64,000 bases of DNA. Source: Symbiodinium natans (taxonomy: Eukaryota > Sar > Dinophyceae > Suessiales > Symbiodiniaceae). Numbering within the stretch: the stretch's first letter is position 1; every line of letters starts with the position of its first letter. The position numbers and the translations under genes were made by a program. Shown here piece by piece: positions 1 to 10,118 of the stretch. The notes below the pieces were generated by a model that worked only from the letters and a program-made list of their open reading frames with translations, made no database searches and was not told the origin of the DNA. The DNA is taken from contig CAJNDS010002535.1 of the NCBI GenBank assembly GCA_905221605.1, positions 177,501 through 241,500 on the forward strand. Direction: 5' to 3'.

Positions 1-341
1 TTAGGGTTTAGAGGTTAGGGTTTAGGGTTTAGGTGTTTTAGGTTTTAGGGTTTCAGGGTGACAATGGCTCAATATCTGAATTTGCACCGAATCTGGTCCC
101 AGAAAATTCCCAAACCTTTTAAGCTCTAAGCCTTGCAAAGGGTCGCAGCTTGCATGTCAAACAGCCAACGCAAGACTGATTTGAGTCTACTACTGCCCAA
201 CCCAATGAAAGGGAGCAAAAATCCTACACCCCAAGCGCCAAACTCCAAACCGGAAAACCCTAAAACCCTCAAAAAGCCTAAAACCCTGAAAACCTGAAAA
301 CCCTAAAACCCTAAAACCCTGAAAACCCTAAACGCCTAAAC

Positions 342-411
342 CTGCGGTTGCAAGCTGAAGCCCGCCGAGCTTCTCAATCTCGCGTCGAAGCTCGCTGGCC
401 GGGAAGCTCTC
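342..411 (-). CDS. Internal exon candidate (unknown gene)
   Basis: On the minus strand a polypyrimidine acceptor (CTTTTCGCAG) is followed by a 70-nt open frame starting ESFPASELRREIEKLGGL, then the donor CAG|GTTTAGG. The peptide is charged and amphipathic, like a helix. The donor GT belongs to the first telomeric unit of the downstream intron. The upstream intron ends in CCCTAAA-type repeats. No family is recognised. The codon phase could not be joined to the upstream candidate at 1102-1161, so an exon may be missing between them. Confidence 0.5.
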
Positions 412-599
412 CTGCGAAAAGAGGCATGGTGAGGGGGAGATGGGTTTAGGATTAGGGTTTAGGGTTTAGCTTGTTTTATTGGGGTTTCCGGTGGTTTGAG
501 GTTTATAGGGGTTAGGGTTTTGGGGTTTTGGTAGGTTTGGGCTTTGTAGAACGTTGGGTTTTAGGTAGGTTTCGAGTTCAGGGTTTAAGGTTTATACGG

Positions 600-980
600 C
601 GTACAGAAATTTCTAGGATTTAGAGGTCACATACATTTATTGATTCTACTTTAGGCCTTAGAAGGCTTATGGGTTTATAGGGCTTTATAAATTATACGCC
701 TGAAGATGCATAGGGCTTCTAAGGCTTACGTTTATGGCGGGGTATGGGGGTTTAACTGAGGTACGCAGAACTCCGTACGTATAGTCTCAGAGATGCCAGG
801 TGGCGGGGAAGGGGGGGGGGGGGAGGGGGGTAGGGGCGGTAGGGTTCTTAGGTTTTTTTGGGGTCGAAGGGCTTCGGGTGGGGTTTGGTGTTTATGGTTG
901 TTTTCAGGGCCTGATCGTATTTGAGGGGGGGGAAGGGTTTTGCGGTGAGGGGTAGGCTTGGATTGAAAGAATTTAGAGCG
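600..980. other. Non-coding stretch, no feature recognised
   Basis: This region lacks convincing exons on either strand. It contains degenerate G-rich telomere-like words, a poly-G run near 808-830, and AT-rich sequence around 600-720. It is probably intron or intergenic. Confidence 0.4.
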
Positions 981-1101
981 TTAGACCCCTAAGCCCTCAA
1001 CCTTAAACCCCTAACCCTCCTACCCCTACACCTTAAAACCCTCAACCCTGAACCCTAAACCCTAAACCCTAAAGCCTAAACCCTAAACCCTAAACCCTCA
1101 C

Positions 1102-1161
1102 AGTCCGCGGCCATCTTCACGCTCCAGTGGTAAAGGGAGTCCTGCTCTTTGTCCGAGGCTC
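1102..1161 (-). CDS. Internal exon candidate (unknown gene)
   Basis: The minus strand reads acceptor CAACTACTAG, then an open segment encoding ASDKEQDSLYHWSVKMAAD, then donor GTGAGG just before TTTAGGG repeats. An alternative donor one repeat unit later (G|GTTTAGGG) would add a few codons. Composition is that of an ordinary soluble protein. The + strand of this segment has stops in the corresponding frames. Family unknown. Confidence 0.5.
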
Positions 1162-1486
1162 CTAGTAGTTGGGCTCTGAATTTCGGGGTCCCTTGCACTC
1201 TAAACCCTAAACCCTAAACCCCAAAACCCCAAACCCTAAACTCTACATCCGAAATCCTCTAACGCAAGGGTTTGGGCCCCTGATAAACGGGGACCCCTCC
1301 TCCCCCAGCGCCTCTCAGGGTCTAGAGTTTATAGATTGGGGTTTGAGTTTATAGACATTGTATAGGGTTTGGACCCCAATAACGTTTTGACCGAAAGTTT
1401 GAGCAACAGTTTTTTGTTGGAAATGTGATTTGGGGGGAAGTGGGGGAGGTCTGGAAGAAAGATCTGCGCAGATCTGGCAGAAGGGG

Positions 1487-1851
1487 GGGAAGGGGGCGAG
1501 ATCTGGAGGAGGGGGGAGGGGGGAGGGGGGGGGGGAGGGGGAGGGGGGAGGGGGGAGGGGGAGGGGGGAGGGGGGGAGGGGGGAGGGGGGAGGGGGGGGG
1601 GGAGGGGGGAGGGGAGGGGGGGGGGGGGAGGGGGGAGAGGGGGGGGAGGGGGCGGGGGGGAGGGGGGAGGGGGGAGGAGGGGGGAGGGGGAGGAGGGGGG
1701 AGGGGGGAGGGGGGAGGGGGGAGGGGGGAGGGGGGAGGGGGGAGGGGGGAGGGGGGAGGGGGGAGGGGGGAGGGAGGGGGAGGGGGGAGGGGGAGGGGGG
1801 AGGGGGGAGGGGAGGGGGGAGGGGGGAGGGGTGGGGGGGGGGGGAGGGTTT
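1487..1851 (+). repeat. G-rich (GGGGGA)n purine tract
   Basis: About 365 bases consist almost only of runs of 4-9 G separated by single A, with rare C. Both strands appear open by composition only (poly-Gly/Arg/Glu or poly-Pro/Ser), so the long reading frames here are not genes. The tract has very high G-quadruplex and triplex potential. Confidence 0.95.
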
Positions 1852-2266
1852 AAGTAAATTGAGCATTTGGCCTCCAGACAGATGTGTTTTGGATTAATAT
1901 AGCTAAACTCAGCTTGTCAGCTGCTTAGACAAATAACTTGGAAAAATCAGACTGGTACCGGATACAACTTCTATTGATTCTGTCTTGAGGGTTTAGGGCT
2001 TAGGGTGTAGGGTTTAGGGTTTATAGTGTATTTTGGTTTGGGGTTTAGGGGAAAGTACATCAACTGCTCAGGTTAGGCTTGTAGCTTCTTGCGCAAAGTC
2101 TCGAAAACCAGATGACTGCACAAAAAGCCCTGTAGGCTTAGGAGTTGAGGTTGGGGGTTCAGGCCTTAGGGCATACAGTGCCCTAAATCACTGAACCACC
2201 GAAAACCCTGAACCCGAAACCCTAAACCCTAAACCCCTAAACCCCTAAACCCCTAAACCCTAAAAC

Positions 2267-2334
2267 CTTCAAAAGAAACAGCAGAAGGGCGGCCTGCACC
2301 ATGTCGACTTCCAGTACCTTCTGTCCATCAGAAC
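2267..2334 (-). CDS. Internal exon candidate (unknown gene)
   Basis: Minus strand: CTAAGCCAG acceptor, 68 open nt, donor GAAG|GTTTTAGG. With two leading bases completing a codon, the frame reads SDGQKVLEVDMVQAALLLFL and ends on a codon boundary. The hydrophobic tail could be part of a helix. The flanking introns carry CCCTAAA upstream and TTTAGGG downstream on the coding strand, the recurrent pattern of this window. Confidence 0.5.
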
Positions 2335-2857
2335 CTGGCTTAGGGTTTAGGGTTTCAGGTTTCAGGGTTCAGGGTTTAGGGTTTAGGGCTCACGGTTCAG
2401 CATCGGTGCGCGCACACACACACACAGACAGCAGGACTGAGTTGGTCAGGGGATGGTTGGGGTGTCGGGCCACGAGAATACTTGGAGGTTCAGGGCGCCT
2501 ATTCACCAATTACAACTGTACATATATCTGTACTACCAACCATACTAGGGCACTTCAGGGGCTTGTATAAGTGGGTTCTAAGTACAGCTAAACCTTAAAC
2601 CCTAAACCCTAAAGTTAAGAAGTTTTTTTCTTTAAAAGGGGGGCGGGGAGCCCGAACCGGAAGCCCCCAAGGGTAGGGCTCTAAACCCTAAACCCTATTA
2701 CACCCTACCTAAACGGGTTTAGGGTTTATGGTTTTGGGTTTAGGGCTTAAACCTGAGTGCAGCCCGCGTCAGCCCCGATAACAAGATCTTCGTAACGCAA
2801 ATGCCTCAAGCCTCAGTAGGAACTTCTTGAATTCGCAACAAGCAAGACATAAGGTAA

Positions 2858-2937
2858 TCCTAAACCCTAAACTGTAAACCCTAAACCCTAAACCCTAAAC
2901 CCTAAACCCAAACCGTAAACCCTAAACCCTAAACCCT
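2858..2937. repeat. Interstitial telomeric array, CCCTAAA orientation
   Basis: About ten CCCTAAA units with a few substitutions (for example ACCGTAAACC). Confidence 0.9.
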
Positions 2938-2995
2938 GCTATTGGACTCAGGGTGCAGAAGGATGCATCAAGGATCCCCATGATCAACCCTTCCA

Positions 2996-3213
2996 GTAGC
3001 CCAGTAACCACATTGCAATAAGGGCCTTTTTTGGGTTTAGGGTTTAGGGTTTAGGGTTTAGGGTTTAGGGTTAGCGACTTTATAGGGGAATCTTGGATGG
3101 CCCCTGAAACCCTCTGAAAAAATGATCCTCTTAAACCCTCAAGAAGGGATAGTAAACAATCGTCCCAAAAAAGAAGGTCTAAATGGTATCACTGGGCTAC
3201 GAAGACCCTGACA
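2996..3213. mobile_element. Family I foldback element split by telomeric repeats and a family-D copy
   Basis: The left part (GTAGCCCAGTAACCACATT, then AATAAGGGCC) and right part (GGTATCACTGGGCTACG) match the two ends of the uninterrupted copy at 14164-14262. Between them lie about six TTTAGGG units (3033-3072) and a degenerate family-D element (3092-3173). The order of events inferred is I, then telomeric DNA plus D. On the minus strand the outer ends can act as GTAGCCC...GGAAG splice sites. Confidence 0.6.
3033..3072. repeat. Interstitial telomeric array, TTTAGGG orientation
   Basis: Six TTTAGGG units inside the family I element. Confidence 0.9.
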
Positions 3214-3220
3214 TAGGCGC

Positions 3221-3312
3221 CTGAATAGTTAGAATAGGGTTCGGGGGGGGGGGGGGTTATAGTATAATTTATGTAGGAACCATGCGGGAATACTATTGCT
3301 AAATATTCCGAC
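3221..3312 (-). mobile_element. Family M introner-like element, copy 1 (GT-AG on minus strand)
   Basis: The minus-strand ends are GTCGGAATATTTAGC and ...CTAACTATTCAG. Copies with the same ends lie at 27872-27957 and 56198-56269. The interior carries a poly-C run on the minus strand. Exact GT...AG termini in three diverged copies argue that the whole element is spliced as an intron. Confidence 0.7.
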
Positions 3313-3465
3313 CCCTGTGGTAGACAGCGCCATGTGTTTCGAGGCCTTAGGCCTTATCCCGGCTGCAGCTCTGCCCTGACACCTGAACCCAAAGCCCAGC
3401 CTCGATCTCATTAAGCCCTAAACCCTAAACCCTAAACCCTACACCCTAAACCCTAAACCCTAAAC

Positions 3466-3554
3466 CCTAGGCCACGAACCCTGCCACCGTGCCCACGGCC
3501 TTGAAGCGCCATCAGCGATCTCATCTCGCGCATGAGCACCTGGCCGAGCAGCGG
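3466..3554 (-). CDS. Internal exon candidate (unknown gene)
   Basis: Minus-strand open segment reading PLLGQVLMREMRSLMALQGR, with basic and glycine residues after it, entered after CCCCCAAG and leaving at CTAGG|GTTTAGGG. It is flanked on both sides by telomeric arrays. Composition is strongly protein-like; family not recognised. Confidence 0.5.
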
Positions 3555-3587
3555 CTTGGGGGTTTTAAGGGTTTAGGGGTTTGGGGT

Positions 3588-3672
3588 TTATAGGGTTATA
3601 GGGTTATAGGGTTATAGGGTTATAGGGTTATAGGGTTATAGGGTTATAGGGTTATAGGGTTATAGGGTTATA
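3588..3672. repeat. 8-bp telomere-variant array GGGTTATA
   Basis: About ten tandem copies of GGGTTATA, a homogenised 8-bp variant of the 7-bp telomere unit, followed by GGGTCATA variants. Confidence 0.9.
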
Positions 3673-3923
3673 GGCTCATAGGGTCATAGGGTTTAGGGTT
3701 TAGGGTTTAGGGGTTGAGGGGCTTCAGGGGTTCAGGGGTTGAGGGGCTAAGGGGATTTAGGAGATGAAGGGCTTAGGACGTTAGGAACGTAGAGGTTTGG
3801 TAACTTGGAGGTGTAGGGGTTAGGAGTTCGAAGAGTTGAGGCTTGTTGGGGTCAGGGCTTTAGGGGCTTGGAGGTTTAAGGGAGTAGGGTTTCAGAGTTT
3901 ACCGGGCTGAAGGGGCTGCAATT

Positions 3924-3994
3924 GTTTAGGGTTTAGGGTTTAGGGTTTAGGGTTTAGGGTTTAGGGTTTAGGGTTTAGGGTTTAGGGTTTAGGG
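3924..3994. repeat. Interstitial telomeric array, TTTAGGG orientation
   Basis: Ten perfect TTTAGGG units. Confidence 0.95.
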
Positions 3995-4015
3995 TGGCGA
4001 TCGGGCTGCAGGAAC

Positions 4016-4163
4016 TTGAGGGGCTTGAGAGTTTGGAGTGGTTGCTTTCGGTGATCCTCAGTGATCCAGCATCTTCGTAGAACAGGCTCATGTCCCAAAG
4101 CGTCAGAAGTTCCAGTGCATCAGCAGGCCACCACGATGCATTCCGACTCTTCCACGCGGCTCG
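4016..4163 (-). CDS. Longer exon candidate (unknown gene)
   Basis: Minus strand: acceptor CCTAAACAG, then a 148-nt open frame beginning RAAWKSRNASWWPADALELL and continuing LTLWDMSLFYEDAG, and a possible donor CTCAA|GTTCCT. Rich in Trp, Leu and acidic residues, it looks like a genuine globular segment. The frame stays open beyond the donor into the telomeric array, so the 3' end is uncertain. Family unknown. Confidence 0.55.
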
Positions 4164-4205
4164 CTGTTTAGGGTTTAGGCTTTATAGGGTTTAGGGTTAC
4201 GGGTT

Positions 4206-4690
4206 AAGCGCCCAAATACCCAAGCGTCGCAAGGGCATCGCCTCTGCGAGAAAGCCAAAGACTTACAGCCGCCTCCGAAGAAAAAGAAGAGGACGTTCAC
4301 CTATACTGTCCTTGGAACCTTAACGAAAAATACTATTTTTCATATCCTCTTGGGTTTCATATATGAACAACATGAAAAATTCCCAAGCGGGATATAGTCA
4401 CGGCTGCGACAGATACCAGGCAGACGAAGAGCACCGCGATCAGCGCGAACTTGTCATGCGCACGACACCGGTTTGTCGGTTCAAGACATAGGACGGGAAG
4501 GCCCTGTTGAAAGCCTACAACGTTTAAACTGTGTTTTCGATGCCTAACCCCAGCTGCCGTGGTGTCCTGACAGGTCCTGATGCTGTCGATCGCTAGTCCG
4601 CAGCTTATTGGCAGGTTGAGGTCTTCAGCCCGTCTTATGATAGAAATACGCGCCGACCCGGGAGAGACAGAGACAGAGGGAAGCAAAAAT
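4206..4690. CDS. Exon-rich segment open on both strands, with a family-H element inside
   Basis: Plus strand: a lysine-rich segment (contains QPPPKKKKRTF) at 4206-4303 joins in frame, across the family-H element, to sequence that stays open to about 4550. Minus strand: a frame at 4357-4686 contains a hydrophobic stretch (ALIAVLFVCLVSVAAV) that could be a membrane helix, and a second hydrophobic segment (VLFFFFGGG) follows on the other side of the H element with donor GTAAGTC. I cannot decide the strand. The minus reading has better splice consensus; the plus reading is longer. Confidence 0.35.
4308..4396. mobile_element. Family H foldback element, copy 1
   Basis: It runs from CTATACTGTCCTTGGAACCTTA to CAAGCGGGATATAGTC. 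The same ends occur at 17026-17117 and 41302-41398, with the interior motif ATCCTCTTG(G/C)GTTT shared. On the plus strand this copy could splice as GTCCTTGG...GATATAG. The other two copies lack an obvious GT, so introner status is uncertain. Confidence 0.55.
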
Positions 4691-4730
4691 CCAAATTATG
4701 CCGGCGAAGACCCCAAACAGTAAGATTGTA

Positions 4731-6138
4731 GATCAAGGGAAAGCGGCATGAAACAATAGCGCGACGCATAGAATTCGGCAGGCCGAGTTTACAATCAGAA
4801 AAATTGGGCTCAGTATGGAGGCGTGGGTTTCAGGCTTCTCTTTGGAGCCGCCAGGGGTCGGAACAACCCTTTCCCAATCCAAACGATGGATTGACATGGA
4901 TGTCCAAGTGCTGCCCACATGCATTTTGCCAGGCCTGAAAAATGCGTTTGGTCTTGCTTTCTACATTTGCAGCGCCATGCTCTCTCTTTCTGTACTTTTT
5001 CAAAGGCGAAAACATCTGAGTGCGTTTAGGCACGCGCGAAAAACGCAGTTGCGCATTCGCCTCTTCTGTACGCAGCTTGTCTTTACGACGAAGGACTCTT
5101 AACTCAATTCTATTGTGGCTGTGGAAGGAGCAAGCTGCGCGAATGCATTTTGCCCACTTTGAAAAATGCACCTGAGCATGTTCTTCCTCATTCTGGGTCT
5201 GTTTCGGTACTCCTGCAAGATGTCGAACATTGTTCTAAACACGTTTTTCAATTCCTACAGCTACTTTTATGCACAGAAAAGACATCAGAAGAATCGAATA
5301 CGTCATGAGCCAGCAGAAACCAAGACTAAACATGATAGGAAACCAGTGCCAAATGCATTCTTCGGGCGACGAAAAATGCATGTGGAATGCCCTAGAAATG
5401 CATGCCGGGTAGATGTTGGTCGTAAAACACCAATCCATTTTTTTGATTTGTTTTCGTTTGTTTTTCATGCTGTAATGGAGCAAAGATAACCGAATAGACA
5501 TGGATGACCAGATGCTGCCGAATGCATTTTGCCAAGCCTGAAAAACGCATTTGGTCTTGCTTTCCACATGTGCAACGCCGCGTGCTCTTTCTGCACTTTT
5601 TCAAAGCGAAAACAGCTGAATGCATTTGGGCACAGACAAAAAACACATTCGGACTTTGGTTTCTTCCGTACGGGGCCTCTGTCCTTGACACAAAAGTCAG
5701 CTATCAAGCGAGTTTTTTTTGGTGGTTTTGGAGGAGCAAGCTGCGCGAATGCATCTTGCGTGCTTTGCAAAATGCATCTGGGCATTTGCTTCTGATGTTA
5801 GGCCCCTTTTCGGGAATTTTGCGAAACTGTGATTATGGTTCTAAACGCGTTCAAATCCTATATATAGATGTTCTTATGCGCAGAAAGACATGAATTTCGA
5901 AGAAGTCATGAGCCAGAACCCAAGATTGCAACATGATAGGAAACCAGTGCCAAATGCGTTTTCGGGCGACGAAAAATGCATGTGGAATGCCAGTAGACCT
6001 GGATGTCCAAGCGCTGCCCACATGCATTCTGCCAGGCCTAAAAAACGCAATTGGTCTTGCTTGCCACGTTTGCAACGCCGTGCTCTCTTTGTGCACTTTT
6101 TAGAAGGCGAAAACAGCTGAACGCATTGAAGCACGGGC
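4731..6138. repeat. Degenerate tandem modules of ~500-600 bp rich in ATGCAT words
   Basis: A module containing CCAGGCCTGAAAAATGCGTT, TTGGTCTTGCTTTCCACAT and TTTTTCAAAGGCGAAAACA occurs near 4931, 5529 and 6033. A second block (GATAGGAAACCAGTGCCAAA, CGACGAAAAATGCATGTGG) occurs near 5335 and 5937. Spacing is about 600 bp, shorter for the last module. Reading frames on both strands are broken and repeat the same words, so they are not called as genes. It may be a decayed tandem duplicated gene or satellite. Confidence 0.7.
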
Positions 6139-6139
6139 G

Positions 6140-8395
6140 AGGCCGCTCAGCACGGACCCGAACCGCGTGACCCCCGCCCGGCCCCATTGCGCTCATGGTC
6201 GGAGACCATGGGAGACCACGAATCCAAGTGCGTGACACCCTCTCGACACCCGCCCAGCCCATTGCGCTCACTCGGAGACCACGGAAAGCCACGGACCCAA
6301 GCGCACGACACCCTCCCAACCCCTGTCACTCATGATCGGAGACGATGAAGATCACGGAGCCGGGCCGCGTGACACCCCCAGTGCGCTCATGATCGGGCCA
6401 ACCCCTGTCGCTTATGACCGCTTATGATCCAAAACCATGCGAGACGCAGACCAGACCCGCGTGACACCCTCCCAACCCCTGTCGCTCATGATCCGAGACC
6501 GTGGAGATCACGGACCCGGACCATTGCGCTCATAGCGGAGAGCATGGGAGACCACGGACCCAAGCGTGTGACACCCTCCCAACCGCTGTCACTTCGGAGA
6601 CCCTGGAAACCATGGACCGCGTGACACCCACCCGGCCCCATTGCGCTCATGAGGAGACCATGGGAGACCACGGACCCAAGCGCGCGCCACCCGTCTAGCC
6701 AACCGCGTGGCACTTTTATCTGAGGAGAGCACCCCATGATCGGAGACCGCAGGCCCGCCAATTGTGCTCATAATCGGAGACCATGGGAGATCAAAGGCCC
6801 GAGCGCGCGACACCCGCCCGGCTCATGTTGGCCGCAATTGTGCTCATGATCGGAGCGGAGACCATGGGAGACCACAGGCCACCCTCTCAACCCCTGTCGC
6901 TCATGATCGGACACCATGACAGACCACGACCGGACCGCGTAACACCCGCCCAGCGTGTTCAGAGACCACGTGACACCCTCCCAGATTATCCATGGGAGAC
7001 CATCAAGCGCGTAACACCCTCCAACCCCTGCCACTCACCACGGACCCGAACCGCGCGACACTCGTCCGGCCTCCGGCCCCACTGCGCTCATGATAGGAGA
7101 CCATGCGAGACCACGAACCCAAGCGCGTGACACCCTCTCAACCCCTGTCGCTTATGATCAGAGATCATGATGGAGACCCACGATCGGAGACCACGGAAAG
7201 CCACGGACCCAAGCGCACGACACCCTCCCAACCCCTGTCGCTCATGATCGGAGACCATGAAGATCACGGAGCCGGGCCGCGTGACACCCGCCAGCCCCAT
7301 GATGGGACCATGGGAGACCACGAACCCGGACCGCGTGACACCCGCCGAGATTGCGTTTGCGCTGGGATCATGAGAGTCCATGGACCCGAGACGATGGAGA
7401 GCACGGACCCGAACCGCGTGACACCCGCCCAGCGCTCATGACGGGAGACCACGGGAGACCATGGGAGACCACGGACCCAACCGCACCAGACCCTCCCAAC
7501 CCCTGTCACTGACGACTGGAGACCATGGGAGACCGCGGACCCGAATCGCCCGACACCCGCCCAGCCCCACTGCGCTCATGACCGCAGACCATGAAAAACC
7601 ACGGACCCAACCGTGACACCCTCGCAACCCTTCGCTCATGATCGGAGACTGTGGGAACACGGACCCGAACCGCGTGACACCCGCCCAGCCCCAGCGCGCT
7701 CATGATCGGGAGACCATGGGAGACCAACCCCTGTCGCTTATGATCCAAAACCATGCGAGACGCAGACCAGACCGTGACACCCTCCCAACCCCTGTCGCTC
7801 ATGATCCGCGACTGTGGAGATCACGGACCCGGACCATTGCGCTCATGAGCGGAGACCATGGGAGACCACGGACCCAAGCGTGTGACACCCTCCCAACCCC
7901 TGTCACTTCGGAGACCCTGGAAACCATGGACCGCGTGACACCCACCCGGCCCCATTGCGCTCATGAGGAGACCATGGGAGACCACGGACCCAAGCGCGCG
8001 CCACCCGTCTAGCCAATCGCGCGGCACTTTTTTTCTGACGAAAGCACCCCAAACAGTTCGGGGAAAAACCACAGGCCCGCCAATTGTGCTCATGATCGGA
8101 GACCATGGGAGATCAAAGGCCCGAGCACGTGACACGCCCGGCTCATGTTGGCCCCAATTGTGCTCATGATCGGAGACCATGGGAGACCACAGGCCCCGAA
8201 GCGCGTGACACCCATCACTTGGCCCCCAATTGCGCTCATGATCGGAGACCATGGGAGGCGTGACACCCACCCGGCCCCAATGCCCCCAAATGTGTTCATG
8301 ATCGGAGACCATGGGAGACCACAGGCCCGAAGCGCGTGACACCCATCTGGCCAAGCGCGTGACACTTTTTTTCTGAGGAGAGGACCCCAAACGGT
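6140..8395. repeat. GC-rich ~67-bp minisatellite with higher-order duplication
   Basis: Dozens of imperfect units built from GCTCATGATCGGAGACCATG, GGAGACCACGGACCC and GCGTGACACCC(T/G)CCCAACCCC. A block at about 6412-6745 is repeated at about 7728-8060, including the unusual words GATCCAAAACCATGCGAGAC and GCACTTTT(A/T)T. The offset is roughly 1.31 kb, so recent segmental duplication acts on top of the unit repeat. All reading frames here are repeat translations. Confidence 0.9.
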
Positions 8396-8690
8396 TCCTG
8401 TTTGGGGAAAAACGTTCTAAGCCGCTTAGAGCCTATCCCCCCAGCCATCTGCCCCAGAATACATGCACTCTCTGAGCCCAAAAGGAGCTGCTTTGCCGAT
8501 GTGCAGATGCCTGTCGTATGGCGCCACAACTGCGTGAGGCGTACCTTGCTCTGCCTCCAAGCTCATGAGAACGGATGTCCACAATTCTACTTGTGCCTCC
8601 GTTCTGGCTGCTGGGAAATGAGTTGATGCATTGGCATTCTATATGGATGCGACTCTGCAAGACCTACCCAAAACCCCCCAAACCCGAACT
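8396..8690. CDS. Unique segment with overlapping open frames, strand undecided
   Basis: Just after the minisatellite, the plus strand is open at 8402-8626 with several Cys pairs, and the minus strand is open at 8433-8660. Both are compositionally plausible, with no motif that decides between them. The segment ends at CCCTAAACCC repeats near 8692. It could be a terminal exon or a 3' UTR. Confidence 0.3.
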
Positions 8691-8837
8691 AACCCTAAAC
8701 CCTATATGTGATGCCGGTGGGGGGGGGGAGGGGGGCGGGGGGGCTGGCGAACCCTGAACCCCCTAAAACCCTAAACCCTGCACCGCGGCCTTGAACCACA
8801 CGGGGATTATGTGGGGGCGGGGGGGGGGGGCGCCTCC

Positions 8838-8890
8838 CTAAACCCAAACCCTAAACCCTAAACCTAAACCCTAAACCCTAAACCCTAAAC
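8838..8890. repeat. Interstitial telomeric array, CCCTAAA orientation
   Basis: Seven to eight units preceding an exon-like segment. Confidence 0.9.
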
Positions 8891-8891
8891 C

Positions 8892-8970
8892 ACCGTGGGG
8901 CCTGCGAGGCTTGCCGGGAGCCCTGGGACGCAGCGGCATCGGCAAGGGCGGCCCAGTGCCTTGGTTGGGA
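8892..8970. CDS. Exon-like segment, strand ambiguous
   Basis: A GC-rich 80-base segment lies between a CCCTAAA array and a TTTAGGG array. Plus frame: GLRGLPGALGRSGIGKGG. Minus frame: QPRHWAALADAAASQGSRQ. Both are uninterrupted. This is a clear example of the array-exon-array layout but not of a strand assignment. Confidence 0.35.
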
Positions 8971-8972
8971 GA

Positions 8973-9052
8973 GGGTTTAGGGTTTAGGGTTTAGGGTTTA
9001 GGGTTTAGGGTTTAGGGTTTAGGGTTTAGGGTTTAGGGTTTAGGGTTTAGGG
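8973..9052. repeat. Interstitial telomeric array, TTTAGGG orientation
   Basis: Eleven essentially perfect TTTAGGG units. Confidence 0.95.
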
Positions 9053-9275
9053 TCTCGCTGTCACTAGATGTATAGAGGTATATGTATATACATCCATGAC
9101 TCCAAACCCTAAATCCTGGTTGAACCCTACATGTGTGTTTAGGGTTTAGGATTGCGTGTTGAAGGTTTTTGCTGGTGAGGGGTTTGGAGGATTCGGGTTC
9201 ACCGTGTAGGGTCCTTGCCTACCTATGCAACTTCGTGTCCCTTGTTTAGGGGTTAGGGTTTTGGGTTTATTCAAC

Positions 9276-9373
9276 TCTGCCTTCGACCCCGTTCGCAAGT
9301 TGACTACCGCGGCAGCGGGCTTCCCCCCAAGGCAAACAAGGACTTCATTGAAAGTGGACGTGCAAACTCCAGT
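9276..9373 (-). CDS. Internal exon candidate (unknown gene)
   Basis: Minus strand: acceptor CTTAGTTTTCAG followed by an open frame beginning TGVCTSTFNEVLVCLGGKPA and continuing AAVVNLRTGSKA. Possible donor A|GTTGAA. The + strand has stops here. One of the better single-exon calls; family not recognised. Confidence 0.55.
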
Positions 9374-9437
9374 CTGAAAACTAAGTTTAGGGAACTGCAC
9401 ATGCCTAGTTGAATGAATTTTGGCGGTATCCCTACTA

Positions 9438-9549
9438 CATGGGTGGTTGTCAAAATTATGATCCCTTTTGGGGTACCCTAAATATTAGGTACCGTATTCG
9501 ATTAGGGATCCAAAAAGGGACCAGAATTATTTTGACAACCACCCACATG
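9438..9549. mobile_element. Family A foldback element (MITE-like), copy 1
   Basis: The terminal inverted repeat GGGTGGTTGTCAAAAT(T/A)AT is found at both ends, with a second internal inverted block around GGTACC. The same ends recur at 33371-33472, and a left half occurs at 15612-15650. Unlike families B-E and M, no GT...AG is seen exactly at the ends. Confidence 0.8.
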
Positions 9550-9848
9550 GTTCGCTAGATCGTGCAATTTGAAAGGCATTGGTTTTCATGTTAACTCGTG
9601 GGCTGCGAGGCTGTGAAATAGGATTTCTCGCCTGCTGAGGCCGATTACGTTATGAATACGGTCAGCAAAGTTATTTCGCCTGGACGAAACTACTTAGACA
9701 AGCAGAGGCAGGTAAGAAGATCGTTGTTAACGTAATAGTCCGAATGTAGGCCAAGTAGATGAGTCACATTAGCACCGCCATTGTGCGATTTTGGCTAATG
9801 CATGAAGGTACTTGGCTTTAATGAAAACATGATGCAGAAAGCAATGCA

Positions 9849-10118
9849 CTAATTCCATTTTCGATGGTCAGAAACCGTAGTTTGTCCAACTACATCACTT
9901 AAAGTAAGTAACCACTGGAACATGCCAAAAAACTGAACAGCAACAATTGAACACGCAAGCAGTTTGTTTCCTGGGCGGGGAATCAGGTTCTCCCAAGAGT
10001 ACATACAGTTCTTTTCGTCAAGTAAACTACTTAGTGTGAAGGCCACGTAAACCTCAAAAAAACTAAACACATTCAGAAGGGAAAGGCCAATTACGCTCAT
10101 CAAACGCAAAAGACACAT
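9849..10118 (-). CDS. Small membrane protein ORF, 89 aa
   Basis: An uninterrupted minus-strand frame begins with ATG preceded closely by an in-frame TGA. It has two hydrophobic segments, near residues 5-32 (SVIGLSLLNVFSFFEVYVAF) and 52-72 (LLACSIVAVQFFGMFQWLL), separated by a polar loop with Asp, Glu, Lys and Cys. The product would be a small two-helix membrane protein, or the last exon of a larger one. The surrounding 600 bases have no telomeric repeats. I do not recognise the family. Confidence 0.5.
   Translation of the reverse strand: MCLLRLMSVIGLSLLNVFSFFEVYVAFTLSSLLDEKNCMYSWENLIPRPGNKLLACSIVAVQFFGMFQWLLTLSDVVGQTTVSDHRKWN

Noticed and set aside
1-60. Chromosome end, because the window starts with TTTAGGG-like repeats
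   Set aside because: At a left chromosome end the top strand should read CCCTAAA. Here it is the G-rich strand, degenerate, and the same arrays recur across 59 kb.
1315-1897. Pro-rich and Gly-rich ORFs on both strands
   Set aside because: Translations of the (GGGGGA)n tract.
6038-8390. Numerous ORFs on both strands with repeated GDHG/SDHE words
   Set aside because: They are the 67-bp minisatellite read in different frames.
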